Shown: piece by piece, positions 8,736 through 16,904 of the stretch
Position numbering within the stretch: position 1 is the first letter of the stretch
Layout of the letters: every line of letters starts with the position of its first letter
Source: Desulfuromonadales bacterium
Lineage (GTDB): Bacteria; Desulfobacterota; Desulfuromonadia; Desulfuromonadales; BM103
Reading direction: 5' to 3'
Assembly: GCA_027065695.1 (NCBI GenBank)
Contig: JAMONP010000048.1
Location: 1-34,438 of the forward strand
DNA: 34,438 nucleotides
Notes under the pieces: model-generated
Database searches by the model: none
The model's input: the letters and a program-made list of their open reading frames with translations, nothing else
Told to the model about the DNA's origin: nothing
Made by a program: the position numbers and the translations under genes

Positions 8736-9082
8736 CGATCCTGTCGATTCTCACCATAATCCTGATGGTGTCAGGTCTATTCTTTTTTCTTGCCGGAACC
8801 ATTGGGCTGCTGCGACTACCGGATTTCTACTCCCGTCTGCATGCTGCTGGCAAATGCGATTCTCTGGCGGCGGTACTGATGATTGCAGGCATGGCCGCTT
8901 ACAACCTCGAAACTTTCTCTTTCGGCGCGCTTCTGGTCAGCACTAAACTATTCCTGATTGCCGCGTTTGTTTTTGTCACCAGCCCGACTGCTACCCACGC
9001 AATCACCGAGGCTGCTCTGGTGCTTGGTGTAAAACCCTGGAAACGCACAAGAGGGCGACAAGCAGGAGGGACACGTCCATGA
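8732..9082 (+). CDS. mrpG: Mrp/Mnh-type antiporter subunit G
   Basis: 116 aa, three predicted helices. The diagnostic GTIGLLRLPDFYSRLHAAGK segment (about 22-41) identifies MrpG/MbhC. The C-terminus is a short basic tail (KPWKRTRGRQ). Start and stop overlap the flanking genes by 4 bp. Confidence 0.93.
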   Translation: MTILSILTIILMVSGLFFFLAGTIGLLRLPDFYSRLHAAGKCDSLAAVLMIAGMAAYNLETFSFGALLVSTKLFLIAAFVFVTSPTATHAITEAALVLGVKPWKRTRGRQAGGTRP

Positions 9083-9324
9083 TCTGGCAAATTGACCTCA
9101 TGATCCTTACCCTGGTGGTGGTTTGCGCTCTGGTGGCAATCAACACCAAGGATCTGCTTGGCGCTACAGTTATATTCGGTATCTACAGTTTTTTGATGTG
9201 CCTGTTGTGGGCTGAAATGGGTGCCGTCGACGTAGCCTTCACTGAAGCCACCGTCGGTGCCGGTGTCAGCACTATCTTCTTTATCGCAGCTATTTTGAGA
9301 ACCACCAGAAGGAGCAAAGATTGA
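9079..9324 (+). CDS. MbhD-like (DUF4040) subunit, equivalent to part of the MrpA C-terminus
   Basis: 81 aa, three helices. The motif AEMGAVDVAFTEATVGAGVS (about 45-64) is the conserved core of DUF4040/MbhD proteins and of the equivalent helices near the end of the giant MrpA subunit; the Asp and Glu within it are the likely charged residues of the cation pathway. Here it is a separate gene, as in archaeal Mbh/Mbs clusters, rather than fused to MrpA. Its TGA overlaps the TTG start of the next gene. Confidence 0.85.
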   Translation: MIWQIDLMILTLVVVCALVAINTKDLLGATVIFGIYSFLMCLLWAEMGAVDVAFTEATVGAGVSTIFFIAAILRTTRRSKD

Positions 9325-9596
9325 AAAATTTGGCATTGCTCGCAACCCTGGTAACAGGGGCTCTGTTGCTGTACGGAACCAAGGATTTTCCGGCCTGGGG
9401 AGACCCCCGGGATCCGGCCAGCACCTACCTCTCGCCCTACTATATTGAGAAGGCCATAGAGCAGACTCATGTCCCTAATATCGTCACAGCTGTCCTCGGT
9501 GATTACCGAGGCTACGACACTATGTTTGAAACAGTGGTCATCTATTGTGCAGGCATGGCCGTGCTCAGCGTCTTGTGGAGGAAAAAGGAAGAATGA
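9321..9596 (+). CDS. MbhE-like antiporter subunit, TTG start
   Basis: 91 aa. An N-terminal helix (about 3-18), a periplasmic loop, then NIVTAVLGDYRGYDTMFETVV (about 53-73), the hallmark of MbhE-type subunits and of the last segment of MrpA. GAAGGAG at 9308-9314 fits a TTG start at 9321, and no alternative ATG keeps the first helix. Overlaps both neighbours by 4 bp. Confidence 0.83.
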   Translation: MKNLALLATLVTGALLLYGTKDFPAWGDPRDPASTYLSPYYIEKAIEQTHVPNIVTAVLGDYRGYDTMFETVVIYCAGMAVLSVLWRKKEE

Positions 9597-10060
9597 GGGA
9601 CATCAACGAACATACCGCCGGAGAAGACCTGATCATCAAGACTTCGGTGCGATTGATGGTTCCCTTTATCCAGGTGTTCGGCCTTTATGTCATCGTCCAC
9701 GGTCACTATAGTCCGGGTGGCGGCTTCCAGGGTGGCGTCATTCTCGGTGCCTCCTTCATCCTGCTGGCGTTGGCCTTTGGCATGAAAGCCTCCCAGGAAT
9801 ACATGACGGTTAGTGTTAATGCAGTGTTCAACAATCTCGGCCCGGCCATTTTTGTCGGGGTAGGGGTGCTCTGTACTCTCTTCGGCGGTCTTTTTCTCGA
9901 CTACAGCGCTCTCGACAATCTGATTCCTTTAGGGGTGGTTGAGTGGCGTTCTTTTGGTATCTTCCTGGTTGAAGTCGGGGTCGGTGTGGCAGTTATGAGC
10001 ATTATGGTGCTGCTCTACTGGAACCTCAGTTCCGGTGGTGCCATGGATGAGGGCCTCTAG
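9593..10060 (+). CDS. mrpB: Mrp/Mnh-type antiporter subunit B
   Basis: 155 aa from the ATG at 9593, which overlaps the upstream stop (ATGA) and follows GGAAAAAGGAAG; the open frame extends to 9545 only inside the upstream gene. The MrpB signature HGHYSPGGGFQGGVILGASF (about 38-57) is complete. Four helices are predicted. Equivalent to MbhF. The next gene starts two bases after the stop. Confidence 0.92.
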   Translation: MRDINEHTAGEDLIIKTSVRLMVPFIQVFGLYVIVHGHYSPGGGFQGGVILGASFILLALAFGMKASQEYMTVSVNAVFNNLGPAIFVGVGVLCTLFGGLFLDYSALDNLIPLGVVEWRSFGIFLVEVGVGVAVMSIMVLLYWNLSSGGAMDEGL

Positions 10061-10062
10061 CT

Positions 10063-10452
10063 ATGGAGGCTATAATCGGCGAAGTTGTCGCCAAATATAA
10101 CTATTGGATCTACGTTGTGCTGATGATGATCGGCTTCTACGCGATGATCGGCAAGCGCAACTTGGTCAAAAAGCTGATCGGTATGAACATCTTTCAGACC
10201 TCGATCATTCTCTTCTTCGTTTCAACCGGAGTAAAAAAGGGTGGCGGCATCCCGATTGTTGACAAGTACAAGGCGCTAGCCAGCAACATTGATGCAGCGA
10301 CCATAGTCAACCCCCTGCCGCACGTATTGATGCTGACGGCAATCGTCGTCGGTGTCAGCGTTACCGGCGTAGCTTTGGCGGTACTGCAGCGCATCTACCG
10401 GGAATACGGCACCCTCGAAGAGGATGAAATCCTGGAGAAGCTCCAGCGATGA
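10063..10452 (+). CDS. mrpC: Mrp/Mnh-type antiporter subunit C (NuoK-like)
   Basis: 129 aa, three helices. NuoK/MnhC features: RNLVKKLIGMNIFQTSIILF (about 28-47) and NPLPHVLMLTAIVVGVSVTG (about 84-103). Equivalent to MbhG and, in complex I, NuoK. It ends in an acidic tail and overlaps mrpD by 4 bp. Confidence 0.93.
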   Translation: MEAIIGEVVAKYNYWIYVVLMMIGFYAMIGKRNLVKKLIGMNIFQTSIILFFVSTGVKKGGGIPIVDKYKALASNIDAATIVNPLPHVLMLTAIVVGVSVTGVALAVLQRIYREYGTLEEDEILEKLQR

Positions 10453-11939
10453 ACGCAACCAATCTACATCTCTTCGTGCTGGTCGTGCCGCTCCTCGCGG
10501 CCCTGGCTATCAACCTGCTGGGGCGCAGATCCCGACAGTGGATCGCACCGCTGGTGCTCGGTTCTCTGGCTTTCTCCGTTTTTGGCTCGGTCATCATCAT
10601 GGCCCGTGTGGTCGAGTATGGAACCCTGCGCTACACGGTCGGCAACTGGCAACCTCCCTATGGTATCGAACTCGTCGTCGACCCTTTAAGCGCCCTGATG
10701 ATGGTGCTCATTGCTGTGGTTGCCCTGTTAGCATCCTTCTCGTCGTTGAAAAGCGTCGAACAGGAACTCCCCGGCCGGGAACATTTTTTCTTTACCCTCT
10801 ACATGATCCTGATTGTCGGTCTGTTTGGCCTGGTGTTGACCGGCGACGCTTTCAACCTCTATGTTCTGCTTGAGATCACCTCGATCACTACCTACGGCCT
10901 GATCGCCATGGGCAAAGGACGGGCAGCTCTCTCCAGCTTCAATTACATTATCATGGGCTCGATCGCCGCCTGTTTCTACCTGCTTGGCATTGGTTACATC
11001 TACATCCTCACCGGAACCTTGAACATGGCCGATATCGCCAGGATTCTGCCAACCCTGAATGCCCCGGTGGCAACGGCCACAGCGATCGCCTTTGTGCTGG
11101 TCGGCTTATGGATCAAGATGGCATTTTTCCCCCTGCACAGCTGGCTGCCCAACGCTTACAGCCAGGCACCCACCGGTGCCGGTACCCTGATTGCGCCACT
11201 GATGACCAAGGTAACGGTCTATCTGATGGTACGTGTGATAATAACCATGTACACACCAGCGCTGGTCTTTACCCACGAATGGATCGCCCGGGGTGTGGTG
11301 TGGGCTGCCTCCCTTGCAATTATCTGTGGATCAGTGCTTGCCTTGGGGCAGAAAGACCTGCGGCGCATGCTGACCTACATTATTATTGCTGAAGTTGGCT
11401 ATATGGTTGGTGGCATATTCCTGGCTAATGCCAATGGCCTGACCGGCAGCATTCTGCATATTGTCAATGACGCTTTTATGACCCTCTGTCTCTTTCTGGT
11501 TGTCGCTGCCATCATCTACCGTCAGGGCAGCGTCTCCCTGGTTTCGTTGCGAGGAATCTTTCGCCGCATGCCAATTACCATGGCGGCCTTCACACTGGGT
11601 GCTTTTGCCATGATCGGCGTACCACCGACCTGCGGCTTCTTCAGCAAATGGTATCTGATCCTTGGCGGCATAGATGGCGGTCACTGGGAATTTGTTGTCG
11701 CCCTGATTGTCAGCAGCCTGATTAACGCCGTGCTCTTCTTTCGAATTATCGAGTTGGGCTATTTCGGTTCCCTGCCAGACGGCGACAATCAGGAACACGC
11801 AATTGACGAGCGGCGTGAAGCCCCCTGGTGGATGCTCAGTCCTCTGGTCCTGACCGCGGTCATCCTTATTGTGGTGGGTTTAAGCACCGGACCGTTGGTT
11901 AACAACGTCATCCGACTGATGATTCCGGTCGGTTTTTAA
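10449..11939 (+). CDS. mrpD: Mrp-type antiporter subunit D (first NuoL/M/N-like subunit)
   Basis: 496 aa, about 14 TM helices. The key ionisable residues of antiporter-like subunits are all present: E142 in LLEITSITTYG (TM5), K223 in WIKMAFFPLHSWLPNAY (TM7), K254 in LMTKVTVYL (TM8) and the Lys of GFFSKWYLI (TM12). Corresponds to MrpD/MbhH. It moves H+ and/or Na+ across the inner membrane within the complex. A 51-bp spacer with a hairpin separates it from the next antiporter-like gene. Confidence 0.93.
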   Translation: MNATNLHLFVLVVPLLAALAINLLGRRSRQWIAPLVLGSLAFSVFGSVIIMARVVEYGTLRYTVGNWQPPYGIELVVDPLSALMMVLIAVVALLASFSSLKSVEQELPGREHFFFTLYMILIVGLFGLVLTGDAFNLYVLLEITSITTYGLIAMGKGRAALSSFNYIIMGSIAACFYLLGIGYIYILTGTLNMADIARILPTLNAPVATATAIAFVLVGLWIKMAFFPLHSWLPNAYSQAPTGAGTLIAPLMTKVTVYLMVRVIITMYTPALVFTHEWIARGVVWAASLAIICGSVLALGQKDLRRMLTYIIIAEVGYMVGGIFLANANGLTGSILHIVNDAFMTLCLFLVVAAIIYRQGSVSLVSLRGIFRRMPITMAAFTLGAFAMIGVPPTCGFFSKWYLILGGIDGGHWEFVVALIVSSLINAVLFFRIIELGYFGSLPDGDNQEHAIDERREAPWWMLSPLVLTAVILIVVGLSTGPLVNNVIRLMIPVGF

Positions 11940-11953
11940 TCCTATTTATGAGC

Positions 11954-11971
11954 CCGGGCAAGTTTGTCCGG
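11954..11971 (+). other. Intercistronic hairpin between the first two antiporter-like subunits
   Basis: CCGGGCAA (11954-11961) and TTGTCCGG (11964-11971) pair over 7-8 bp with one G-T pair and a tiny loop. No T-run follows, so it is not an intrinsic terminator; it lies 19 nt before the next ATG and could affect mRNA stability or translation. Confidence 0.45.
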
Positions 11972-11990
11972 AACCCGTTTTGAGAGAAAT

Positions 11991-13457
11991 ATGACACCGA
12001 TTGTTTCCATCTGGCCGCTGGCCGCGATCCTGGTTTCCCTGCTGGGGGCTTTGCCGATCATCCTTTCTGATCGTCACCCAAACCTGCGCGAGAGCTGGAC
12101 AATCCTGATCGCCCTGGTCAAACTGATGATCGTCGCCTCACTCTTGCCGTGGGTACTGGAAGGTGGCAGTTACGTCTTCACCATCGCCCAAGTGGTTCCG
12201 GGTGTGCCGATTGAACTGCGCGTCGATGCCCTGGGAATGATTTTTGCCCTGGTAGCCTCCTGCCTCTGGCTGTTTACGTCGATCTATTCAATTGGCTACA
12301 TGCGGGCCCTCGACGAGCACGCCCAGACCCGTTATTTTGCCTCATTTGCCGTGGCTATCTCAGCCACTATTGGTATCGCTTTTGCTGGCAACCTGCTGAC
12401 CTTGTACCTTTTCTACGAGGTTCTGTCACTCTCGACCTACCCTTTGGTCACTCATAAACAGAACGCTGAAGCCAGAACCTCAGGGCGCAAATACCTGACC
12501 TACATTCTCGGCACATCCATCGGTCTGGTACTGCCAGCCATGCTGATTACCTACTCTATCGCCGGGACTCTCGATTTCACCACTGGTGGCATTCTGGCGG
12601 GCAAGGCCTCACCGGAAATCCTGGCACTCCTGGTCGTGCTATTTTTGTTCGGTTTTGCCAAGGCAGGCTTGATGCCGTTCCATGGCTGGCTGCCGGCGGC
12701 AATGGTGGCACCAACCCCGGTCAGTTCTTTCCTGCATGGTGTGGCCGTGGTCAAGGCCGGTGTCTTCGCGATCTTCCGGGTCATTTTTCATATTCTCGGT
12801 CCCGAGACACTGCAATCTGCCGATCTTGGCTCCCTGATTACTTACATAGCCTCGGTAACCATACTGGTTGCCTCTCTGATAGCATTGACTCAAGATAGCA
12901 TGAAGCGGCGCTTAGCCTACTCGACTATAGGTCAGCTTGCTTACATGGTGCTCGGTGCCGGCATGCTCTCAGCGATAGGCATGCTCGGCGGAATCATGCA
13001 TCTGGCGATGCATGCTTTTGGCAAAATCACCCTCTTTTTCTGTGCCGGGGCGATCTATGTTGCCAGCAAGAAGAAGAATATCAGTCAGATGGATGGCCTG
13101 GGACGGCGGATGCCGATCACCTATCTGGCCTTTTTCATCGGCTCCCTGAGTATCATAGGCATGCCGCCACTGGGCGGTTTCATCAGCAAGTGGAACCTGC
13201 TGCTCGGTGCCGTCGAGGGCGACCAACTGGTCCTGATCGTTGTGCTGCTGGTTAGTTCCTTGCTTAATGCCGCCTATTTTTTCCCGATCGTCTACCGTGG
13301 CTTCTTCGTACCGGCAACGGATGGTGAAGAAGAGGGGATCAAGGAAGCACCACTCTTCTGCCTGATACCACTGTCGGTGACTGCACTGGTGTCGTTGGCC
13401 CTGTTCTTCTTCCCCGACACGCTGTTGCGACTGGCACGTATGGCGCTCGGGTCTTGA
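11991..13457 (+). CDS. Second NuoL/M/N-like antiporter subunit
   Basis: 488 aa from the ATG at 11991. The open frame reaches back to a TTG at 11964, but that lies in a hairpin and would add nine polar residues before the first membrane helix. About 14 TM helices. Key residues are intact: E143 (LFYEVLSLSTYP, TM5), K224 (FAKAGLMPFHGWLP, TM7), the TM8 Lys (GVAVVKAGVFAIFRV) and the TM12 Lys (GGFISKWNLL). Similar to MrpD/MrpA-N and complex I NuoL/M subunits. Its extra copy distinguishes this operon from a plain eight-gene Mrp module. Followed by a 62-bp gap and a small membrane protein gene. Confidence 0.9.
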   Translation: MTPIVSIWPLAAILVSLLGALPIILSDRHPNLRESWTILIALVKLMIVASLLPWVLEGGSYVFTIAQVVPGVPIELRVDALGMIFALVASCLWLFTSIYSIGYMRALDEHAQTRYFASFAVAISATIGIAFAGNLLTLYLFYEVLSLSTYPLVTHKQNAEARTSGRKYLTYILGTSIGLVLPAMLITYSIAGTLDFTTGGILAGKASPEILALLVVLFLFGFAKAGLMPFHGWLPAAMVAPTPVSSFLHGVAVVKAGVFAIFRVIFHILGPETLQSADLGSLITYIASVTILVASLIALTQDSMKRRLAYSTIGQLAYMVLGAGMLSAIGMLGGIMHLAMHAFGKITLFFCAGAIYVASKKKNISQMDGLGRRMPITYLAFFIGSLSIIGMPPLGGFISKWNLLLGAVEGDQLVLIVVLLVSSLLNAAYFFPIVYRGFFVPATDGEEEGIKEAPLFCLIPLSVTALVSLALFFFPDTLLRLARMALGS

Positions 13458-13519
13458 TGATATCTGGGGCTTTGACGGCACTGGGGAGGTTTAATGGTCT
13501 GGAGAATTTGTGAGAATTC

Positions 13520-13678
13520 ATGATGAGTACGCACGAACAAAATAACGAGCAAGATGACGCAGAAGACGGTCCGATGATCCTGGCTCACGAAGCCGTCGAA
13601 GGCTACCGGACCATCTTTTACATCTGCATTACCATCGGCACCCTCTATCTGGCCTTTGTGCTCTGGCAGACCTGGTAG
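13520..13678 (+). CDS. 52-aa single-TM protein in the antiporter operon
   Basis: Reads MMSTHEQNNEQ..., with an acidic soluble N-terminus (about 1-28) and one hydrophobic helix (about 31-50), ending in WQTW. The second ATG (13523) is an alternative start. A GTGAG 5 nt upstream is a modest ribosome site. It is on the operon strand, 62 bp after one antiporter gene and 10 bp before the next small gene. No family is recognised; by position it is probably an accessory subunit or assembly factor of the complex. Confidence 0.65.
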   Translation: MMSTHEQNNEQDDAEDGPMILAHEAVEGYRTIFYICITIGTLYLAFVLWQTW

Positions 13679-13688
13679 GAGAACGCAA

Positions 13689-13958
13689 ATGTCCAAACAT
13701 CCGATCTCGACAGATGAAGAACTGGCGATATTTGACAAACCCAAGAACGTCAAGCGCGTACTTTATAGCCTATACACCTGCGTGTTCCTGCTACTGGCAG
13801 TCGACCTCTTCTATAATAAACACGGCATATTCACTTGGGAAAGCTCTTTCGCCTTCTACTCGGTCTACGGTTTTGTTGCCTGTGTCATCCTGGTGATCAT
13901 AGCCAAGTACGTACTGCGGCCTTTAGTCATGCGTAAAGAGGATTATTATAATGATTAA
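13689..13958 (+). CDS. 89-aa two-TM protein in the antiporter operon
   Basis: Start taken at 13689, preceded by AGGAGA; the open frame to 13656 overlaps the previous gene. It has a charged N-terminus (about 1-22), two helices at about 24-40 and 53-74, and a basic/acidic tail ending DYYND. No family is confidently recognised. Its stop overlaps the next antiporter gene start by 8 bp, so translation is likely coupled, and it is probably a subunit of the same membrane complex. Confidence 0.75.
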   Translation: MSKHPISTDEELAIFDKPKNVKRVLYSLYTCVFLLLAVDLFYNKHGIFTWESSFAFYSVYGFVACVILVIIAKYVLRPLVMRKEDYYND

Positions 13959-15729
13959 TGCGTTGCCGCCAGCAGTGATCCTGATTATCGGCGGACTTCT
14001 GATCCCACTTTTCAAAGGTCGTACACGCCAGGCATTGCTCCTGCTGTTGCCGGTGGTCAGCTTCATCAACCTGCTGCAACTTCCGCACGGCAGCCTCTGG
14101 GTTTACCCGTTTTTAGGCGACCAGATCGTTCTGGCCAGAGTGGACAAACTGAGCCTGATCTTTGGCTACATCTTCCATCTGGTGGCGTTCCTCTCAGCAC
14201 TCTATGCCCTGCATGTTAAGGACTCCGTGCAGAACGTTGCTGGCACCGTCTACGCCGGGGCAGCGATAGGTGCGGTCTTCGCTGGTGACATGTTCACTCT
14301 GTTTGCCTTCTGGGAAATGCTCACCATCAGTGCCACCTTCCTGATCCTGGCACGTCGTACCGAGCGGGCTCTCAGCGCGGGTTTCCGCTACTTTATGGTG
14401 CATGTTGCCGGCGGCCTCTGTCTGCTGGCAGGAATTATCATGCACGTCTCCCAGACCGGCTCAGCTGCCTTTGACCTGATTGGCCTGGGAACAACCGCCT
14501 CATGGCTGATATTTATCGGTATCGGCGTCAACTGTGCCTGGCCGTTTCTGCACCCCTGGTTGACTGACTCTTACCCTGAGGCGACCATCACCGGCACCAT
14601 TTTCCTCTCGGCGTTCACCACCAAGACAGCAATCTATGCTCTGGCCCGGGCCTTTCCCGGTACCGAGGAGTTAATCTTCATCGGCGGAGCTATGGCAGCT
14701 TTCCCGATCTTCTATGCTGTTATCGAAAATGACCTGCGACGAGTTCTGGCCTACAGCCTGATCAACCAGGTCGGCTTCATGGTGGTCGGTATCGGCATCG
14801 GCACGGCCCTCTCTATTAACGGTGCAGTCGCCCACGCCTTCAACGACCTGCTCTTCAAGGGGCTGCTCTTTATGACCATGGGCGCAGTCATGTATCGCAC
14901 CGGTAAGATTAACGCCACCGACCTCGGCGGCCTTTATAAATCAATGCCCTGGACTTGCGGCTTCTGCATAGTCGGTGCGGCCTCGATCTCGGCCTTTCCG
15001 CTTTTTTCCGGCTTCGTCAGTAAATCGATGGTCATGGAGGCCGCGGCCCTTGGTGACATGCGCTGGCTCTGGTTTGTCCTGCTGTTTGCCTCGGCCGGGG
15101 TTTTTCACCATGCCGGCATCAAGATCCCCTTCTTCGCTTTCTTCTCGCACGACTCCGGCATACGCTGTAAAGAAGCACCACCACATATGTTGCTGGCCAT
15201 GGGTATTTCGGCAGTGCTCTGTATTCTGATCGGCAGCTTCCCGCAATACCTTTACAGTCTTCTGCCTTACGCCACCGACTATCAGCCCTACTCGATCAGT
15301 CACGTACTCTCGCAGTCCCAGTTGCTGGTCTTCTCGGCTCTGGCCTTCACCCTGCTGCTGCTGGCCGGTATCTACCCGGCGGAGATTCGTTCGGTCAATG
15401 TTGATGCCGATTGGTTTTATCGCAAAGGCGGTCGCCAGATTTACCGTTTCTGCAAGTGGGCTTTCAATGGTATCAACGATTGGGCGGATCGGGTTTTTGT
15501 CCAGCAGTTTACTAAGCTCCTGGCCCAGTTCTTCGAAGAACCTGGCAGCAACCTCCAGAAGCATGGCTACCGGCTTTTGGTTGAAGCCACGGGCATTGAT
15601 GATCATCAGGAGCAGGTCATTGAACAGATCGATCGTCGCAGTCGCAGTGCGGCCTATCCGGTCGGTGTCGGGGTTTTGCTGGCCGTCATGCTTCTCGCCC
15701 TGGTCTCTCTGCTGCTTTACCTCAGGTAG
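13951..15729 (+). CDS. Third NuoL/M/N-like antiporter subunit, lacking the TM7 lysine
   Basis: 592 aa: an antiporter-like core of about 14 helices plus a C-terminal extension (about 490-592) with an amphipathic stretch and a final TM helix (about 570-590), reminiscent of NuoL-type tails. E122 (FWEMLTISATF, TM5), K225 (AFTTKTAIYA, TM8) and the TM12-type Lys (SGFVSKSMVM) are present. The TM7 Lys, five residues before P-F in the two paralogues, is replaced by V193 (N194 adjacent) in GIGVNCAWPFLHPWL. It may therefore be a modified or structural subunit. The start overlaps the previous gene; the stop overlaps a hairpin. Confidence 0.88.
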   Translation: MINALPPAVILIIGGLLIPLFKGRTRQALLLLLPVVSFINLLQLPHGSLWVYPFLGDQIVLARVDKLSLIFGYIFHLVAFLSALYALHVKDSVQNVAGTVYAGAAIGAVFAGDMFTLFAFWEMLTISATFLILARRTERALSAGFRYFMVHVAGGLCLLAGIIMHVSQTGSAAFDLIGLGTTASWLIFIGIGVNCAWPFLHPWLTDSYPEATITGTIFLSAFTTKTAIYALARAFPGTEELIFIGGAMAAFPIFYAVIENDLRRVLAYSLINQVGFMVVGIGIGTALSINGAVAHAFNDLLFKGLLFMTMGAVMYRTGKINATDLGGLYKSMPWTCGFCIVGAASISAFPLFSGFVSKSMVMEAAALGDMRWLWFVLLFASAGVFHHAGIKIPFFAFFSHDSGIRCKEAPPHMLLAMGISAVLCILIGSFPQYLYSLLPYATDYQPYSISHVLSQSQLLVFSALAFTLLLLAGIYPAEIRSVNVDADWFYRKGGRQIYRFCKWAFNGINDWADRVFVQQFTKLLAQFFEEPGSNLQKHGYRLLVEATGIDDHQEQVIEQIDRRSRSAAYPVGVGVLLAVMLLALVSLLLYLR

Positions 15730-15745
15730 CAGGAGGTTCTCCTGC
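15729..15745 (+). other. Perfect 7-bp hairpin after the antiporter operon
   Basis: GCAGGAG (15729-15735), loop GTT, CTCCTGC (15739-15745). It begins on the last base of the upstream stop codon and would bury an AGGAGG sequence. No T-run follows, so termination is unlikely to be intrinsic; it could limit read-through translation into hemW. Confidence 0.5.
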
Positions 15746-15758
15746 AGAGCCGAAGCAC

Positions 15759-16889
15759 ATGAGCGGTCTTTATCTGCACATCCCTTTCTGTCTCCGGAAA
15801 TGTCCCTATTGCGACTTCTATTCTGAAGAAGTTTGTGAGGTGACGATTCAGGGTTACCCTGATCTTCTCAAGCAGCACCTTAGCTGGGTCAAAGAACAGG
15901 GTTGGTCAGAATCGATTGACAGCATCTATTTTGGCGGCGGAACACCCTCCTTGCTTGCGCCGGAAGCCATTGGCGATATTCTTAAAGCTATTAACCGAAC
16001 TCTCTGCCTGGTTGAAGACGCAGAGATTACTCTGGAAGCCAACCCGGGCACCGTCTCGCAACAAAGCCTGGCCAGCTACCGTAGCGCTGGCGTCAACCGG
16101 CTTTCCCTCGGCCTGCAAACATGTAACGAAAAACAACTGATACTGCTGGGCCGACTGCATGATCTTCAGGATGGGCTCAACGCGTTCCAATGGGCACGTG
16201 ATGCAGGTTTTGACAATATATCTCTCGATCTTATGTTTGCTCTGCCTGGCCAAGCTACTGTAGATCTTGAAGAAGATCTCTGTGCTTACCTTGAGTTGCA
16301 GCCTGAGCATTTCTCCTGTTATGGCCTGACCGCTGAGCCACAAACTCCACTACAAAGCAGCATTGCCGCCGGGGAGCTGTCCCTGCCGGACGAGAACTTC
16401 TACGCCGATGCATTTATGCAGATTCATGAGCAACTGACCGCTGCCGATTATGAACATTATGAAATCGCCAACTATGCCCGTGGGGGTTACTCTTGCCGTC
16501 ATAACCTCGGTTACTGGCAACGCCACCCCTACCTCGGCATAGGTGCCGGGGCACACTCCTTTTGTGCTGATCAATGGGGTAGTCGTTGGCATGTGCCCGC
16601 CGATATGACAGCTTATCAGCAAGCGTTGCATGACAGTCAGGAACCGATGAGGTGTCTTGAAGCATTTGATCGTGAGGCTGCCATGCGAGAAACTATCTAT
16701 CTGGCTTTGCGCACCCGGCGCGGCATCACAGATAATGAACTGCAGCAGCGCTTCGGTTGCACTCTCCAGGACACTTTCCCCGAGGCGATCGCAAGCAGCG
16801 CTCCGTGGCTGATTAATGACGATGGCCGCTGGTCTTTTACCCCTGCCGGGTGGCTTCTTTTCGACCGCTTGATTCTGCCTTTTCTTTAG
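15759..16889 (+). CDS. hemW: HemW-like radical SAM protein (coproporphyrinogen III oxidase-like)
   Basis: 376 aa, typical length. The radical-SAM cluster motif is C11-x3-C15-x2-C18 (CLRKCPYC), followed by GGGTPS (about 59-64), EANPGT and RLSLGLQ. The HemW-specific region CRHNLGYWQRHPYLGIGAGAHS (split across about 246-267) and the C-terminal HemN_C domain are present. HemW proteins bind heme and are implicated in heme delivery; many are mis-annotated as HemN, which they are not, as they lack the extra residues needed for oxidase activity. The ATG is preceded only by a weak GAAG; the better AGGAGG lies in the upstream hairpin. Confidence 0.9.
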   Translation: MSGLYLHIPFCLRKCPYCDFYSEEVCEVTIQGYPDLLKQHLSWVKEQGWSESIDSIYFGGGTPSLLAPEAIGDILKAINRTLCLVEDAEITLEANPGTVSQQSLASYRSAGVNRLSLGLQTCNEKQLILLGRLHDLQDGLNAFQWARDAGFDNISLDLMFALPGQATVDLEEDLCAYLELQPEHFSCYGLTAEPQTPLQSSIAAGELSLPDENFYADAFMQIHEQLTAADYEHYEIANYARGGYSCRHNLGYWQRHPYLGIGAGAHSFCADQWGSRWHVPADMTAYQQALHDSQEPMRCLEAFDREAAMRETIYLALRTRRGITDNELQQRFGCTLQDTFPEAIASSAPWLINDDGRWSFTPAGWLLFDRLILPFL

Positions 16890-16904
16890 GAACAATTTAC
16901 CCTA

